Assembly (NCBI GenBank): GCA_958299035.1
Contig: CATQJL010000223.1
Location: 55,224,302 to 55,288,301, forward strand
Direction: 5' to 3'
From: Cylicocyclus nassatus
Taxonomy: Eukaryota > Nematoda > Chromadorea > Rhabditida > Strongylidae
Length of the DNA stretch: 64,000 bases
Positions within the stretch are counted from its first letter, which is position 1; each line of letters begins with the position of its first letter. This document shows positions 37,169 through 50,914 of the stretch, one piece after another. The notes beneath the pieces are model-generated. The model did not search any database. It was not told the DNA's origin and saw only the letters and a list, made by a program, of their open reading frames with translations. A program made the position numbers and the translations under genes.

Positions 37169-39951
37169 GGTCCCGTGGTGTAGCGGTTAGCACTCAGGAC
37201 TCTGAATCCTGCGACGTGAGTTCAAATCTCACCGGGACCTAGTCTTTTGCAGAAGGTCTCCAATACGTCGCCATCGTTGGGGGCGGTCTGCGATAAGGAT
37301 AGAATGGAAAGCAGTTCTCAGCGATGTGATTATGTTCGAATCGGTCCCGTGGTGTAGCGGTTAGCACTCAGGACTCTGAATCCTGCGACGTGAGTTCAAA
37401 TCTCACCGGGACCTAGTCTTTTGCAGATGGTCTCCAATACGTCGCCATCGTCGAGGGCGGTCTGCGATAAGGATAGAATGGAAAGCAGTTCTCAGCGATG
37501 TGATTATGTTCGAATCGGTCCCGTGGTGTAGCGGTTAGCACTCAGGACTCTGAATCCTGCGACGTGAGTTCAAATCTCACCGGGACCTAGTCTTTTGCAG
37601 AAGGTCTCCAATACGTCGCCATCGTCGAGGGCGGTCTGCGATAAGGATAGAATGGAAAGCAGTTATCAGCGATGTGATTATGTTCGAATCGGTCCCGTGG
37701 TGTAGCGGTTAGCACTCAGGACTCTGAATCCTACGACGTGAGTTCAAATCTCACCGGGACCTAGTCTCTTGCAGAAGATCTTCAATACGTCGCCATCGTT
37801 GAGGGCGGTCTGCGATAAGGATAGAATGAAAAGCAGTTCTCAGCGATGTGATTATGTTCGAATCGGTCCCGTGGTGTAGCGGTTAGCACTCAGGACTCTG
37901 AATCCTGCGACGTGAGTTCAAATCTCGCCGGGACCTAGTCTTTTGCTGAAGGTCTCCAATACGTCGCCATCGTCGAGGGCGGTCTGCGATAAGGATAGAA
38001 TGGAAAGCAGTTCTCAGCGATGTGATTATGTTCGAATCGGTCCCGTGGTGTAGCGGTTAGCACTCAGGACTCTGAATCCTACGACGTGAGTTCAAATCTC
38101 ACCGGGACCTAGTCTTTTGCAGATGGTCTCCAATACGTCGCCATCGTCGAGGGCGGTCTGCGATAAGGATGGAATGGAAAGCAGTTCTCAGCGATGTGAT
38201 TATGTTCGAATCGGTCCCGTGGTGTAGCGGTTAGCACTCAGGACTCTGAATCCTGCGACGTGAGTTCAAATCTCACCGGGACCTAGTCTTTTGCAGATGG
38301 TCTCCAATACGTCGCCATCGTCGAGGGCGGTCTGCGATAAGGATAGAATGGAAAGCAGTTATCAGGATGTGATTATGTCCGAATCGGTCCCGTGGTGTAG
38401 CGGTTAGCACTCAGGACTCTGAATCCTGCGACGTGAGTTCAATTCTCACCGGGACTTAGTCTTTTGCAGAAGGTCTCCAATACGTCGCCATCGTCGAGGG
38501 CGGTCTGCGATAAGGATAGAATGGAAAGCAGTTCTCAGCGATGTGATTATGTTCGAATCGGTCCCGTGGTGTAGCGGTTAGCACTCAGGACTCTGAATCC
38601 TGCGACGTGAGTTCAAATCTCACCGGGACCTAGTCTTTTGCAGATGGTCTCCAATACGTCGCCATCGTCGAGGGCGGTCTGCGATAAGGATAGAATGGAA
38701 AGCAGTTCTCAGCGATGTGATTATGTTCGAATCGGTCCCGTGGTGTAGCGGTTAGCACTCAGGACTCTGAATCCTGCGACGTGAGTTCAAATCTCACCGG
38801 GACCTAGTCTTTTGCAGAAGGTCTCCAATACGTCGCCATCGTTGGGGGCGGTCTGCGATAAGGATAGAATGGAAAGCAGTTCTCAGCGATGTGATTATGT
38901 TCGAATCGGTCCCGTGGTGTAGAGGTTAGCACTCAGGACTCTGAATCCTGCGACGTGAGTTCAAATCTCACCGGGACCTAGTCTTTTGCAGAAGGTCTCC
39001 AATACGTCGCCATCGTTGGGGGCGGTCTGCGATAAGGATAGAATGGAAAGCAGTTCTCAGCGATGTGATTATGTTCGAATCGGTCCCGTGGTGTAGCGGT
39101 TAGCACTCAGGACTCTGAATCCTGCGACGTGAGTTCAAATCTCGCCGGGACCTAGTCTTTTGCTGAAGGTCTCCAATACGTCGCCATCGTCGAGGGCGGT
39201 CTGCGATAAGGATGGAATGGAAAGCAGTTCTCAGCGATGTGATTATGTTCGAATCGGTCCCGTGGTGTAGCGGTTAGCACACAGGACTCTGAATCCTGCG
39301 ACGTGAGTTCAAATCTCACCGGGACCTAGTCTTTTGCAGAAGGTCTCCAATACGTCGCCATCGTCGAGGGCGGTCTGCGATAAGGATAGAATGGAAAGCA
39401 GTTCTCAGCGATGTGATTATGTTCGAATCGGTCCCGTGGTGTAGCGGTTAGCACTCAGGACTCTGAATTCTGCGACGTGAGTTCAAATCTCACCGGGACC
39501 TAGTCTTTTGCAGATGGTCTCCAATACGTCGCCATCGTTGGGGGCGGTCTGCGATAAGGATAGAATGGAAAGCAGTTCTCAGCGATGTGATTATGTTCGA
39601 ATCGGTCCCGTGGTGTAGCGGTTAGCACTCAGGACTCTGAATCCTGCGACGTGAGTTCAAATCTCACCGGGACCTAGTCTTTTGCAGAAGGTCTCCAATA
39701 CGTCGCCATCGTTGGGGGCGGTCTGCGATAAGGATAGAATGGAAAGCAGTTCTCAGCGATGTGATTATGTTCGAATCGGTCCCGTGGTGTAGCGGTTAGC
39801 ACTCAGGACTCTGAATCCTGCGACGTGAGTTCAAATCTCACCGGGACCTAGTCTTTTGCTGAAGGTCTCCAATACGTCGCCATCGTCGAGGGCGGTCTGC
39901 GATAAGGATGGAATGGAAAGCAGTTATCAGCGATGTGATTATGTTCGAATC

Positions 39952-40024
39952 GGTCCCGTGGTGTAGCGGTTAGCACTCAGGACTCTGAATCCTGCGACGT
40001 GAGTTCAAAATCTCACCGGGACCT
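39952..40024 (+). tRNA. tRNA-Gln (CTG) copy with 1-base T-loop insertion
   Basis: Copy k=191 reads GAGTTCAAAATCTCAC, giving an 8-base T loop in place of 7. The anticodon and other stems are unchanged. The T loop must dock with the D loop and forms the B box, so this copy is probably non-functional. It restores the 174-bp phase lost at the spacer deletion near 38365. Confidence 0.8.
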
Positions 40025-42214
40025 AGTCTTTTGCAGATGGTCTCCAATACGTCGCCATCGTCGAGGGCGGTCTGCGATAAGGATAGAATGGAAAGCAGTT
40101 CTCAGCGATGTGATTATGTTCGAATCGGTCCCGTGGTGTAGCGGTTAGCACACAGGACTCTGAATCCTGCGACGTGAGTTCAAATCTCACCGGGACCTAG
40201 TCTTTTGCAGAAGGTCTCCAATACGTCGCCATCGTCGAGGGCGGTCTGCGATAAGGATAGAATGGAAAGCAGTTCTCAGCGATGTGATTATGTTCGAATC
40301 GGTCCCGTGGTGTAGCGGTTAGCACTCAGGACTCTGAATCCTGCGACGTGAGTTCAAATCTCACCGGGACCTAGTCTTTTGCAGATGGTCTCCAATACGT
40401 CGCCATCGTTGGGGGCGGTCTGCGATAAGGATAGAATGGAAAGCAGTTCTCAGCGATGTGATTATGTTCGAATCGGTCCCGTGGTGTAGCGGTTAGCACT
40501 CAGGACTCTGAATCCTGCGACGTGAGTTCAAATCTCACCGGGACCTAGTCTTTTGCAGATGGTCTCCAATACGTCGCCATCGTTGGGGGCGGTCTGCGAT
40601 AAGGATAGAATGGAAAGCAGTTCTCAGCGATGTGATTATGTTCGAATCGGTCCCGTGGTGTAGCGGTTAGCACTCAGGACTCTGAATCCTGCGACGTGAG
40701 TTCAAATCTCACCGGGACCTAGTCTTTTGCAGATGGTCTCCAATACGTCGCCATCGTCGAGGGCGGTCTGCGATAAGGATAGAATGGAAAGCAGTTCTCA
40801 GCGATGTGATTATGTTCGAATCGGTCCCGTGGTGTAGCGGTTAGCACTCAGGACTCTGAATCCTGCGACGTGAGTTCAAATCTCACCGGGACCTAGTCTT
40901 TTGCAGAAGGTCTCCAATACGTCGCCATCGTCGAGGGCGGTCTGCGATAAGGATAGAATGGAAAGCAGTTCTCAGCGATGTGATTATGTTCGAATCGGTC
41001 CCGTGGTGTAGCGGTTAGCACTCAGGACTCTGAATCCTGCGACGTGAGTTCAAATCTCACCGGGACCTAGTCTTTTGCAGATGGTCTCCAATACGTCGCC
41101 ATCGTCGAGGGCGGTCTGCGATAAGGATAGAATGGAAAGCAGTTCTCAGCGATGTGATTATGTTCGAATCGGTCCCGTGGTGTAGCGGTTAGCACACAGG
41201 ACTCTGAATCCTGCGACGTGAGTTCAAATCTCACCGGGACCTAGTCTTTTGCAGAAGGTCTCCAATACGTCGCCATCGTCGAGGGCGGTCTGCGATAAGG
41301 ATAGAATGGAAAGCAGTTCTCAGCGATGTGATTATGTTCGAATCGGTCCCGTGGTGTAGCGGTTAGCACTCAGGACTCTGAATCCTGCGACGTGAGTTCA
41401 AATCTCACCGGGACCTAGTCTTTTGCAGATGGTCTCCAATACGTCGCCATCGTTGGGGGCGGTCTGCGATAAGGATAGAATGGAAAGCAGTTCTCAGCGA
41501 TGTGATTATGTTCGAATCGGTCCCGTGGTGTAGCGGTTAGCACTCAGGACTCTGAATCCTGCGACGTGAGTTCAAATCTCACCGGGACCTAGTCTTTTGC
41601 AGATGGTCTCCAATACGTCGCCATCGTTGGGGGCGGTCTGCGATAAGGATAGAATGGAAAGCAGTTCTCAGCGATGTGATTATGTTCGAATCGGTCCCGT
41701 GGTGTAGCGGTTAGCACTCAGGACTCTGAATCCTGCGACGTGAGTTCAAATCTCACCGGGACCTAGTCTTTTGCAGATGGTCTCCAATACGTCGCCATCG
41801 TCGAGGGCGGTCTGCGATAAGGATAGAATGGAAAGCAGTTCTCAGCGATGTGATTATGTTCGAATCGGTCCCGTGGTGTAGCGGTTAGCACTCAGGACTC
41901 TGAATCCTGCGACGTGAGTTCAAATCTCACCGGGACCTAGTCTTTTGCAGAAGGTCTCCAATACGTCGCCATCGTCGAGGGCGGTCTGCGATAAGGATAG
42001 AATGGAAAGCAGTTCTCAGCGATGTGATTATGTTCGAATCGGTCCCGTGGTGTAGCGGTTAGCACTCAGGACTCTGAATCCTGCGACGTGAGTTCAAATC
42101 TCACCGGGACCTAGTCTTTTGCAGAAGGTCTCCAATACGTCGCCATCGTCGAGGGCGGTCTGCGATAAGGATAGAATGGAAAGCAGTTATCAGCGATGTG
42201 ATTATGTTCGAATC

Positions 42215-43606
42215 GGTCCCGTGGTGTAGCGGTTAGCACTCAGGACTCTGAATCCTGCGACGTGAGTTCAAATCTCACCGGGACCTAGTCTTTTGCAGAT
42301 GGTCTCCAATACGTCGCCATCGTCGAGAGCGGTCTGCGATAAGGATAGAATGGAAAGCAGTTCTCAGCGATGTGATTATGTTCGAATCCGTCCCGTGGTG
42401 TAGCGGTTAGCACTCAGGACTCTGAATCCTGCGACGTGAGTTCAAATCTCACCGGGACCTAGTCTTTTGCAGAAGGTCTCCAATACGTCGCCATCGTCGA
42501 GGGCGGTCTGCGATAAGGATAGAATGGAAAGCAGTTCTCAGCGATGTGATTATGTTCGAATCGGTCCCGTGGTGTAGCGGTTAGCACTCAGGACTCTGAA
42601 TCCTGCGACGTGAATTCAAATCTCACCGGGACCTAGTCTTTTGCAGAAGGTCTCCAATACGTCGCCATCGTTGGGGGCGGTCTGCGATAAGGATAGAATG
42701 GAAAGCAGTTCTCAGCGATGTGATTATGTTCGAATCGGTCCCGTGGTGTAGCGGTTAGCACTCAGGACTCTGAGTCCTGCGACGTGAGTTCAAATCTCAC
42801 CGGGACCTAGTCTTTTGCAGAAGGTCTCCAATACGTCGCCATCGTCGAGAGCGGTCTGCGATAAGGATAGAATGGAAAGCAGTTATCAGCGATGTGATTA
42901 TGTTCGAATCGGTCCCGTGGTGTAGCGGTTAGCACTCAGGACTCTGAATCCTGCGACGTGAGTTCAAATCTCACCGGGACCTAGTCTTTTGCAGATGGTC
43001 TCCAATACGTCGCCATCGTCGAGAGCGGTCTGCGATAAGGATAGAATGGAAAGCAGTTCTCAGCGATGTGATTATGTTCGAATCCGTCCCGTGGTGTAGC
43101 GGTTAGCACTCAGGACTCTGAATCCTGCGACGTGAGTTCAAATCTCACCGGGACCTAGTCTTTTGCAGAAGGTCTCCAATACGTCGCCATCGTCGAGGGC
43201 GGTCTGCGATAAGGATAGAATGGAAAGCAGTTCTCAGCGATGTGATTATGTTCGAATCGGTCCCGTGGTGTAGCGGTTAGCACTCAGGACTCTGAATCCT
43301 GCGACGTGAATTCAAATCTCACCGGGACCTAGTCTTTTGCAGAAGGTCTCCAATACGTCGCCATCGTTGGGGGCGGTCTGCGATAAGGATAGAATGGAAA
43401 GCAGTTCTCAGCGATGTGATTATGTTCGAATCGGTCCCGTGGTGTAGCGGTTAGCACTCAGGACTCTGAGTCCTGCGACGTGAGTTCAAATCTCACCGGG
43501 ACCTAGTCTTTTGCAGATGGTCTCCAATACGTCGCCATCGTCGAGGGCGGTCTGCGATAAGGATAGAATGGAAAGCAGTGCTCAGCGATGTGATTATGTT
43601 CGAATC
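42215..43606 (+). repeat. higher-order repeat: 4-unit block, two rounds
   Basis: k=204-207 and k=208-211 are 696 bp apart and share GTTATC in the first spacer's unit, then a tRNA with G1 to C (CGTCCCG), one with G52 to A, and one with A38 to G (CTGAGTCC). G1C breaks the first acceptor pair. A38G could pair with C32 and shorten the anticodon loop. Confidence 0.75.
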
Positions 43607-46042
43607 CGTCCCGTGGTGTAGCGGTTAGCACTCAAGACTCTGAATCCTGCGACGTGAGTTCAAATCTCACCGGGACCTAGTCTTTTGCAGAAGGTCTCCA
43701 ATACGTCGCCATCGTTGGGGGCGGTCTGCGATAAGGATAGAATGGAAAGCAGTTCTCAGCGATGTGATTATGTTCGAATCGGTCCCGTGGTGTAGCGGTT
43801 AGCACTCAGGACTCTGAATCCTGCGACGTGAATTCAAATCTCACCGGGACCTAGTCTTTTGCAGAAGGTCTCCAATACGTCGCCATCGTTGGGGGCGGTC
43901 TGCGATAAGGATAGAATGGAAAGCAGTGCTCAGCGATGTGATTATGTTCGAATCGGTCCCGTGGTGTAGCGGTTAGCACTCAGGACTCTGAATCCTGCGA
44001 CGTGAGTTCAAATCTCACCGGGACCTAGTCTTTTGCAGAAGGTCTCCAATACGTCGCCATCGTTGGGGGCGGTCTGCGATAAGGATAGAATGGAAAGCAG
44101 TTCTCAGCGATGTGATTATGTTCGAATCGGTCCCATGGTGTAGCGGTTAGCACTCAGAACTCTGAATCCTGCGACGTGAGTTCAAATCTCACCGGGACCT
44201 AGTCTTTTGCAGAAGGTCTCCAATACGTCGCCATCGTCGAGGGCGGTCTGCGATAAGGATAGAATGGAAAGCAGTGCTCAGCGATGTGATTATGTTCGAA
44301 TCGGTCCCGTGGTGTAGCGGTTAGCACTCAGGACTCTGAATCCTGCGACGTGAGTTCAAATCTCACCGGGACCTAGTCTTTTGCAGATGGTCTCCAATAC
44401 GTCGCCATCGTCGAGGGCGGTCTGCGATAAGGATAGAATGGAAAGCAGTTCTCAGCGATGTGATTATGTTCGAATCGGTCCCGTGGTGTAGCGGTTAGCA
44501 CTCAGGACTCTGAATCCTGCGACGTGAGTTCAAATCTCACCGGGACTAAGTCTTTTGCAGAAGGTCTCCAATACGTCGCCATCGTCGAGGGCGGTCTGCG
44601 ATAAGGATAGAATGGAAAGCAGTTCTCAGCGATGTGATTATGTTCGAATCGGTCCCGTGGTGTAGCGGTTAGCACTCAGGACTCTGAATCCTGCGACGTG
44701 AGTTCAAATCTCACCGGGACCTAGTCTTTTGCAGATGGTCTCCAATACGTCGCCATCGTCGAGAGCGGTCTGCGATAAGGATAGAATGGAAAGCAGTTCT
44801 CAGCGATGTGATTATGTTCGAATCGGTCCCGTGGTGTAGCGGTTAGCACTCAGGACTCTGAATCCTGCGACGTGAGTTCAAATCTCACCGGGACCTAGTC
44901 TTTTGCAGAAGGTCTCCAATACGTCGCCATCGTCGAGGGCGGTCTGCGATAAGGATAGACTGGAAAGCAGTTCTCAGCGATGTGATTATGTTCGAATCGG
45001 TCCCGTGGTGTAGCGGTTAGCACTCAGGACTCTGAATCCTGCGACGTGAGTTCAAATCTCACCGGGACCTAGTCTTTTGCAGAAGGTCTCCAATACGTCG
45101 CCATCGTTGGGGGCGGTCTGCGATAAGGATAGAATGGAAAGCAGTTCTCAGCGATGTGATTATGTTCGAATCGGTCCCGTGGTGTAGCGGTTAGCACTCA
45201 GGACTCTGAGTCCTGCGACGTGAGTTCAAATCTCACCGGGACCTAGTCTTTTGCAGATGGTCTCCAATACGTCGCCATCGTCGAGGGCGGTCTGCGATAA
45301 GGATAGAATGGAAAGCAGTGCTCAGCGATGTGATTATGTTCGAATCGGTCCCGTGGTGTAGCGGTTAGCACTCAGGACTCTGAATCCTGCGACGTGAGTT
45401 CAAATCTCACCGGGACCTAGTCTTTTGCAGATGGTCTCCAATACGTCGCCATCGTCGAGGGCGGTCTGCGATAAGGATAGAATGGAAAGCAGTGCTCAGC
45501 GATGTGATTATGTTCGAATCGGTCCCGTGGTGTAGCGGTTAGCACTCAGGACTCTGAATCCTGCGACGTGAGTTCAAATCTCACCGGGACCTAGTCTTTT
45601 GCAGATGGTCTCCAATACGTCGCCATCGTCGAGGGCGGTCTGCGATAAGGATAGAATGGAAAGCAGTTCTCAGCGATGTGATTATGTTCGAATCGGTCCC
45701 GTGGTGTAGCGGTTAGCACTCAGGACTCTGAATCCTGCGACGTGAGTTCAAATCTCACCGGGACCTAGTCTTTTGCAGAAAGTCTCCAATACGTCGCCAT
45801 CGTCGAGGGCGGTCTGCGATAAGGATAGAATGGAAAGCAGTTCTCAGCGATGTGATTATGTTCGAATCGGTCCCGTGGTGTAGCGGTTAGCACTCAGGAC
45901 TCTGAATCCTGCGACGTGAGTTCAAATCTCACCGGGACCTAGTCTTTTGCAGATGGTCTCCAATACGTCGCCATCGTCGAGGGCGGTCTGCGATAAGGAT
46001 AGAATGGAAAGCAGTTCTCAGCGATGTGATTATGTTCGAATC

Positions 46043-46114
46043 GATCCCGTGGTGTAGCGGTTAGCACTCAGGACTCTTAATCCTGCGACGTGAGTTCAAA
46101 TCTCACCGGGACCT
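46043..46114 (+). tRNA. array tRNA copy with anticodon CTT (Gln to Lys-type change)
   Basis: Copy k=226 has loop CTCTTAA, so bases 34-36 (46076-46078) are CTT, which would read AAG (Lys). The body is still the glutamine tRNA. Base 2 is also changed (GATCCCG), giving an A-C mismatch in the acceptor stem. The glutaminyl-tRNA synthetase recognises the anticodon and first acceptor pairs in known systems, so charging is uncertain. It is probably a decayed copy, but if made and charged it would cause misreading. The duplicate is at 47609. Confidence 0.75.
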
Positions 46115-47608
46115 AGTCTTTTGCAGATGGTCTCCAATACGTCGCCATCGTCGAGGGCGGTCTGCGATAAGGATAGAATGGAAAGCAGTGCTCAGCGATG
46201 TGATTATGTTCGAATCGGTCCCGTGGTGTAGCGGTTAGCACTCAGGACTCTGAATCCTGCGACGTGAGTTCAAATCTCACCGGGACCTAGTCTTTTGCAG
46301 ATGGTCTCCAATACGTCGCCATCGTCGAGAGCGGTCTGCGATAAGGATAGAATGGAAAGCAGTTCTCAGCGATGTGATTATGTTCGAATCGGTCCCGTGG
46401 TGTAGCGGTTAGCACTCAGGACTCTGAATCCTGCGACGTGAGTTCAAATCTCACCGGGACCTAGTCTTTTGCAGAAGGTCTCCAATACGTCGCCATCGTC
46501 GAGGGCGGTCTGCGATAAGGATAGACTGGAAAGCAGTTCTCAGCGATGTGATTATGTTCGAATCGGTCCCGTGGTGTAGCGGTTAGCACTCAGGACTCTG
46601 AATCCTGCGACGTGAGTTCAAATCTCACCGGGACCTAGTCTTTTGCAGAAGGTCTCCAATACGTCGCCATCGTTGGGGGCGGTCTGCGATAAGGATAGAA
46701 TGGAAAGCAGTTCTCAGCGATGTGATTATGTTCGAATCGGTCCCGTGGTGTAGCGGTTAGCACTCAGGACTCTGAGTCCTGCGACGTGAGTTCAAATCTC
46801 ACCGGGACCTAGTCTTTTGCAGATGGTCTCCAATACGTCGCCATCGTCGAGGGCGGTCTGCGATAAGGATAGAATGGAAAGCAGTGCTCAGCGATGTGAT
46901 TATGTTCGAATCGGTCCCGTGGTGTAGCGGTTAGCACTCAGGACTCTGAATCCTGCGACGTGAGTTCAAATCTCACCGGGACCTAGTCTTTTGCAGATGG
47001 TCTCCAATACGTCGCCATCGTCGAGGGCGGTCTGCGATAAGGATAGAATGGAAAGCAGTGCTCAGCGATGTGATTATGTTCGAATCGGTCCCGTGGTGTA
47101 GCGGTTAGCACTCAGGACTCTGAATCCTGCGACGTGAGTTCAAATCTCACCGGGACCTAGTCTTTTGCAGATGGTCTCCAATACGTCGCCATCGTCGAGG
47201 GCGGTCTGCGATAAGGATAGAATGGAAAGCAGTTCTCAGCGATGTGATTATGTTCGAATCGGTCCCGTGGTGTAGCGGTTAGCACTCAGGACTCTGAATC
47301 CTGCGACGTGAGTTCAAATCTCACCGGGACCTAGTCTTTTGCAGAAAGTCTCCAATACGTCGCCATCGTCGAGGGCGGTCTGCGATAAGGATAGAATGGA
47401 AAGCAGTTCTCAGCGATGTGATTATGTTCGAATCGGTCCCGTGGTGTAGCGGTTAGCACTCAGGACTCTGAATCCTGCGACGTGAGTTCAAATCTCACCG
47501 GGACCTAGTCTTTTGCAGATGGTCTCCAATACGTCGCCATCGTCGAGGGCGGTCTGCGATAAGGATAGAATGGAAAGCAGTTCTCAGCGATGTGATTATG
47601 TTCGAATC

Positions 47609-47680
47609 GATCCCGTGGTGTAGCGGTTAGCACTCAGGACTCTTAATCCTGCGACGTGAGTTCAAATCTCACCGGGACCT
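47609..47680 (+). tRNA. second array tRNA copy with anticodon CTT
   Basis: Copy k=235 carries the same two changes as the copy at 46043: G2 to A and anticodon CTT at 47642-47644. It lies exactly nine units downstream, so the pair arose by block duplication, not by independent mutation. Confidence 0.75.
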
Positions 47681-50600
47681 AGTCTTTTGCAGATGGTCTC
47701 CAATACGTCGCCATCGTCGAGGGCGGTCTGCGATAAGGATAGAATGGAAAGCAGTGCTCAGCGATGTGATTATGTTCGAATCGGTCCCGTGGTGTAGCGG
47801 TTAGCACTCAGGACTCTGAATCCTGCGACGTGAGTTCAAATCTCACCGGGACCTAGTCTTTTGCAGATGGTCTCCAATACGTCGCCATCGTCGAGGGCGG
47901 TCTGCGATAAGGATAGAATGGAAAGCAGTTCTCAGCGATGTGATTATGTTCGAATCGGTCCCGTGGTGTAGCGGTTAGCACTCAGGACTCTGAATCCTGC
48001 GACGTGAGTTCAAATCTCACCGGGACCTAGTCTTTTGCAGATGGTCTCCAATACGTCGCCATCGTCGAGGGCGGTCTGCGATAAGGATAGAATGGAAAGC
48101 AGTTCTCAGCGATGTGATTATGTTCGAATCGGTCCCGTGGTGTAGCGGTTAGCACTCAGGACTCTGAATCCTGCGACGTGAGTTCAAATCTCACCGGGAC
48201 CTAGTCTTTTGCAGAAAGTCTCCAATACGTCGCCATCGTCGAGGGCGGTCTGCGATAAGGATAGAATGGAAAGCAGTTCTCAGCGATGTGATTATGTTCG
48301 AATCGGTCCCGTGGTGTAGCGGTTAGCACTCAGGACTCTGAATCCTGCGACGTGAGTTCAAATCTCACCGGGACCTAGTCTTTTGCAGATGGTCTCCAAT
48401 ACGTCGCCATCGTCGAGGGCGGTCTGCGATAAGGATAGAATGGAAAGCAGTTCTCAGCGATGTGATTATGTTCGAATCGGTCCCGTGGTGTAGCGGTTAG
48501 CACTCAGGACTCTGAATCCTGCGACGTGAGTTCAAATCTCACCGGGACCTAGTCTTTTGCAGAAGGTCTCCAATACGTCGCCATCGTCGAGGGCGGTCTG
48601 CGATAAGGATAGAATGGAAAGCAGTTCTCAGCGATGTGATTATGTTCGAATCGGTCCCGTGGTGTAGCGGTTAGCACTCAGGACTCTGAATCCTGCGACG
48701 TGAGTTCAAATCTCACCGGGACCTAGTCTTTTGCAGAAGATCTTCAATACGTCGCCATCGTCGAGGGCGGTCTGCGATAAGGATAGAATGGAAAGCAGTT
48801 CTCAGCGATGTGATTATGTTCGAATCGGTCCCGTGGTGTAGCGGTTAGCACTCAGGACTCTGAATCCTGCGACGTGAGTTCAAATCTCACCGGGACCTAG
48901 TCTTTTGCAGAAGGTCTCCAATACGTCGCCATCGTCGAGGGCGGTCTGCGATAAGGATAGAATGGAAAGCAGTTCTCAGCGATGTGATTATGTTCGAATC
49001 GGTCCCGTGGTGTAGCGGTTAGCACTCAGGACTCTGAATCCTGCGACGTGAGTTCAAATCTCACCGGGACCTAGTCTTTTGCAGATGGTCTCCAATACGT
49101 CGCCATCGTCGAGGGCGGTCTGCGATAAGGATAGAATGGAAAGCAGTTCTCAGCGATGTGATTATGTTCGAATCGGTCCCGTGGTGTAGCGGTTAGCACT
49201 CAGGACTCTGAATCCTGCGACGTGAGCTCAAATCTCACCGGGACCTAGTCTTTTGCAGAAGGTCTCCAATACGTCGCCATCGTTGGGGGCGGTCTGCGAT
49301 AAGGATAGAATGGAAAGCAGTTCTCAGCGATGTGATTATGTTCGAATCGGTCCCGTGGTGTAGCGGTTAGCACTCAGGACTCTGAGTCCTGCGACGTGAG
49401 TTCAAATCTCACCGGGACCTAGTCTTTTGCAGAAGTTCTCCAATACGTCGCCATCGTTGGGGGCGGTCTGCGATAAGGATAGAATGGAAAGCAGTTCTCA
49501 GCAATGTGATTATGTTCGAATCGGTCCCGTGGTGTAGCGGTTAGCACTCAGGACTCTGAATCCTGCGACGTGAGCTCAAATCTCACCGGGACCTAGTCTT
49601 TTGCAGATGGTCTCCAATACGTCGCCATCGTCGAGGGCGGTCTGCGATAAGGATAGAATGGAAAGCAGTGCTCAGCGATGTGATTATGTTCGAATCGGTC
49701 CCGTGGTGTAGCGGTTAGCACTCAGGACTCTGAATCCTGCGACGTGAGTTCAAATCTCACCGGGACCTAGTCTTTTGCAGAAGGTCTCCAATACGTCGCC
49801 ATCGTCGAGGGCGGTCTGCGATAAGAATAGAATGGAAAGCAGTTCTCAGCGATGTGATTATGTTCGAATCGGTCCCGTGGTGTAGCGGTTAGCACTCAGG
49901 ACTCTGAATCCTGCGACGTGAGTTCAAATCTCACCGGGACCTAGTCTTTTGCAGAAGATCTTCAATACGTCGCCATCGTCGAGGGCGGTCTGCGATAAGG
50001 ATAGAATGGAAAGCAGTTCTCAGCGATGTGATTATGTTCGAATCGGTCCCGTGGTGTAGCGGTTAGCACTCAGGACTCTGAATCCTGCGACGTGAGTTCA
50101 AATCTCACCGGGACCTAGTCTTTTGCAGATGGTCTCCAATACGTCGCCATCGTCGAGGGCGGTCTGCGATAAGGATAGAATGGAAAGCAGTTCTCAGCGA
50201 TGTGATTATGTTCGAATCGGTCCCGTGGTGTAGCGGTTAGCACTCAGGACTCTGAATCCTGCGACGTGAGTTCAAATCTCACCGGGACCTAGTCTTTTGC
50301 AGAAGGTCTCCAATACGTCGCCATCGTCGAGGGCGGTCTGCGATAAGGATAGAATGGAAAGCAGTTCTCAGCGATGTGATTATGTTCGAATCGGTCCCGT
50401 GGTGTAGCGGTTAGCACTCAGGACTCTGAATCCTGCGACGTGAGTTCAAATCTCACCGGGACCTAGTCTTTTGCAGAAGATCTTCAATACGTCGCCATCG
50501 TCGAGGGCGGTCTGCGATAAGGATAGAATGGAAAGCAGTTCTCAGCGATGTGATTATGTTCGAATCGGTCCCGTGGTGTAGCGGTTAGCACTCAGGACTC

Positions 50601-50914
50601 TGAATCCTGCGACGTGAGTTCAAATCTCACCGGGACCTAGTCTTTTGCAGATGGTCTCCAATACGTCGCCATCGTCGAGGGCGGTCTGCGATAAGGATAG
50701 AATGGAAAGCAGTTCTCAGCGATGTGATTATGTTCGAATCGGTCCCGTGGTGTAGCGGTTAGCACTCAGGACTCTGAATCCTGCGACGTGAGTTCAAATC
50801 TCACCGGGACCTAGTCTTTTGCAGAAGGTCTCCAATACGTCGCCATCGTCGAGGGCGGTCTGCGATAAGGATAGAATGGAAAGCAGTTCTCAGCGATGTG
50901 ATTATGTTCGAATC

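Larger units (their letters stand above)
44651..47782 (+). repeat. higher-order repeat: 9-unit block, two rounds
   Basis: k=218-226 and k=227-235 are 1,566 bp apart. Shared markers in order are GAGAGCGG spacer (218/227), GATAGACTGG spacer (219/228), A38G tRNA (221/230), GAAAGTCTCC spacer (224/233), and the CTT-anticodon tRNA (226/235). The blocks look nearly identical by eye, so this is probably a recent duplication. Confidence 0.85.
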
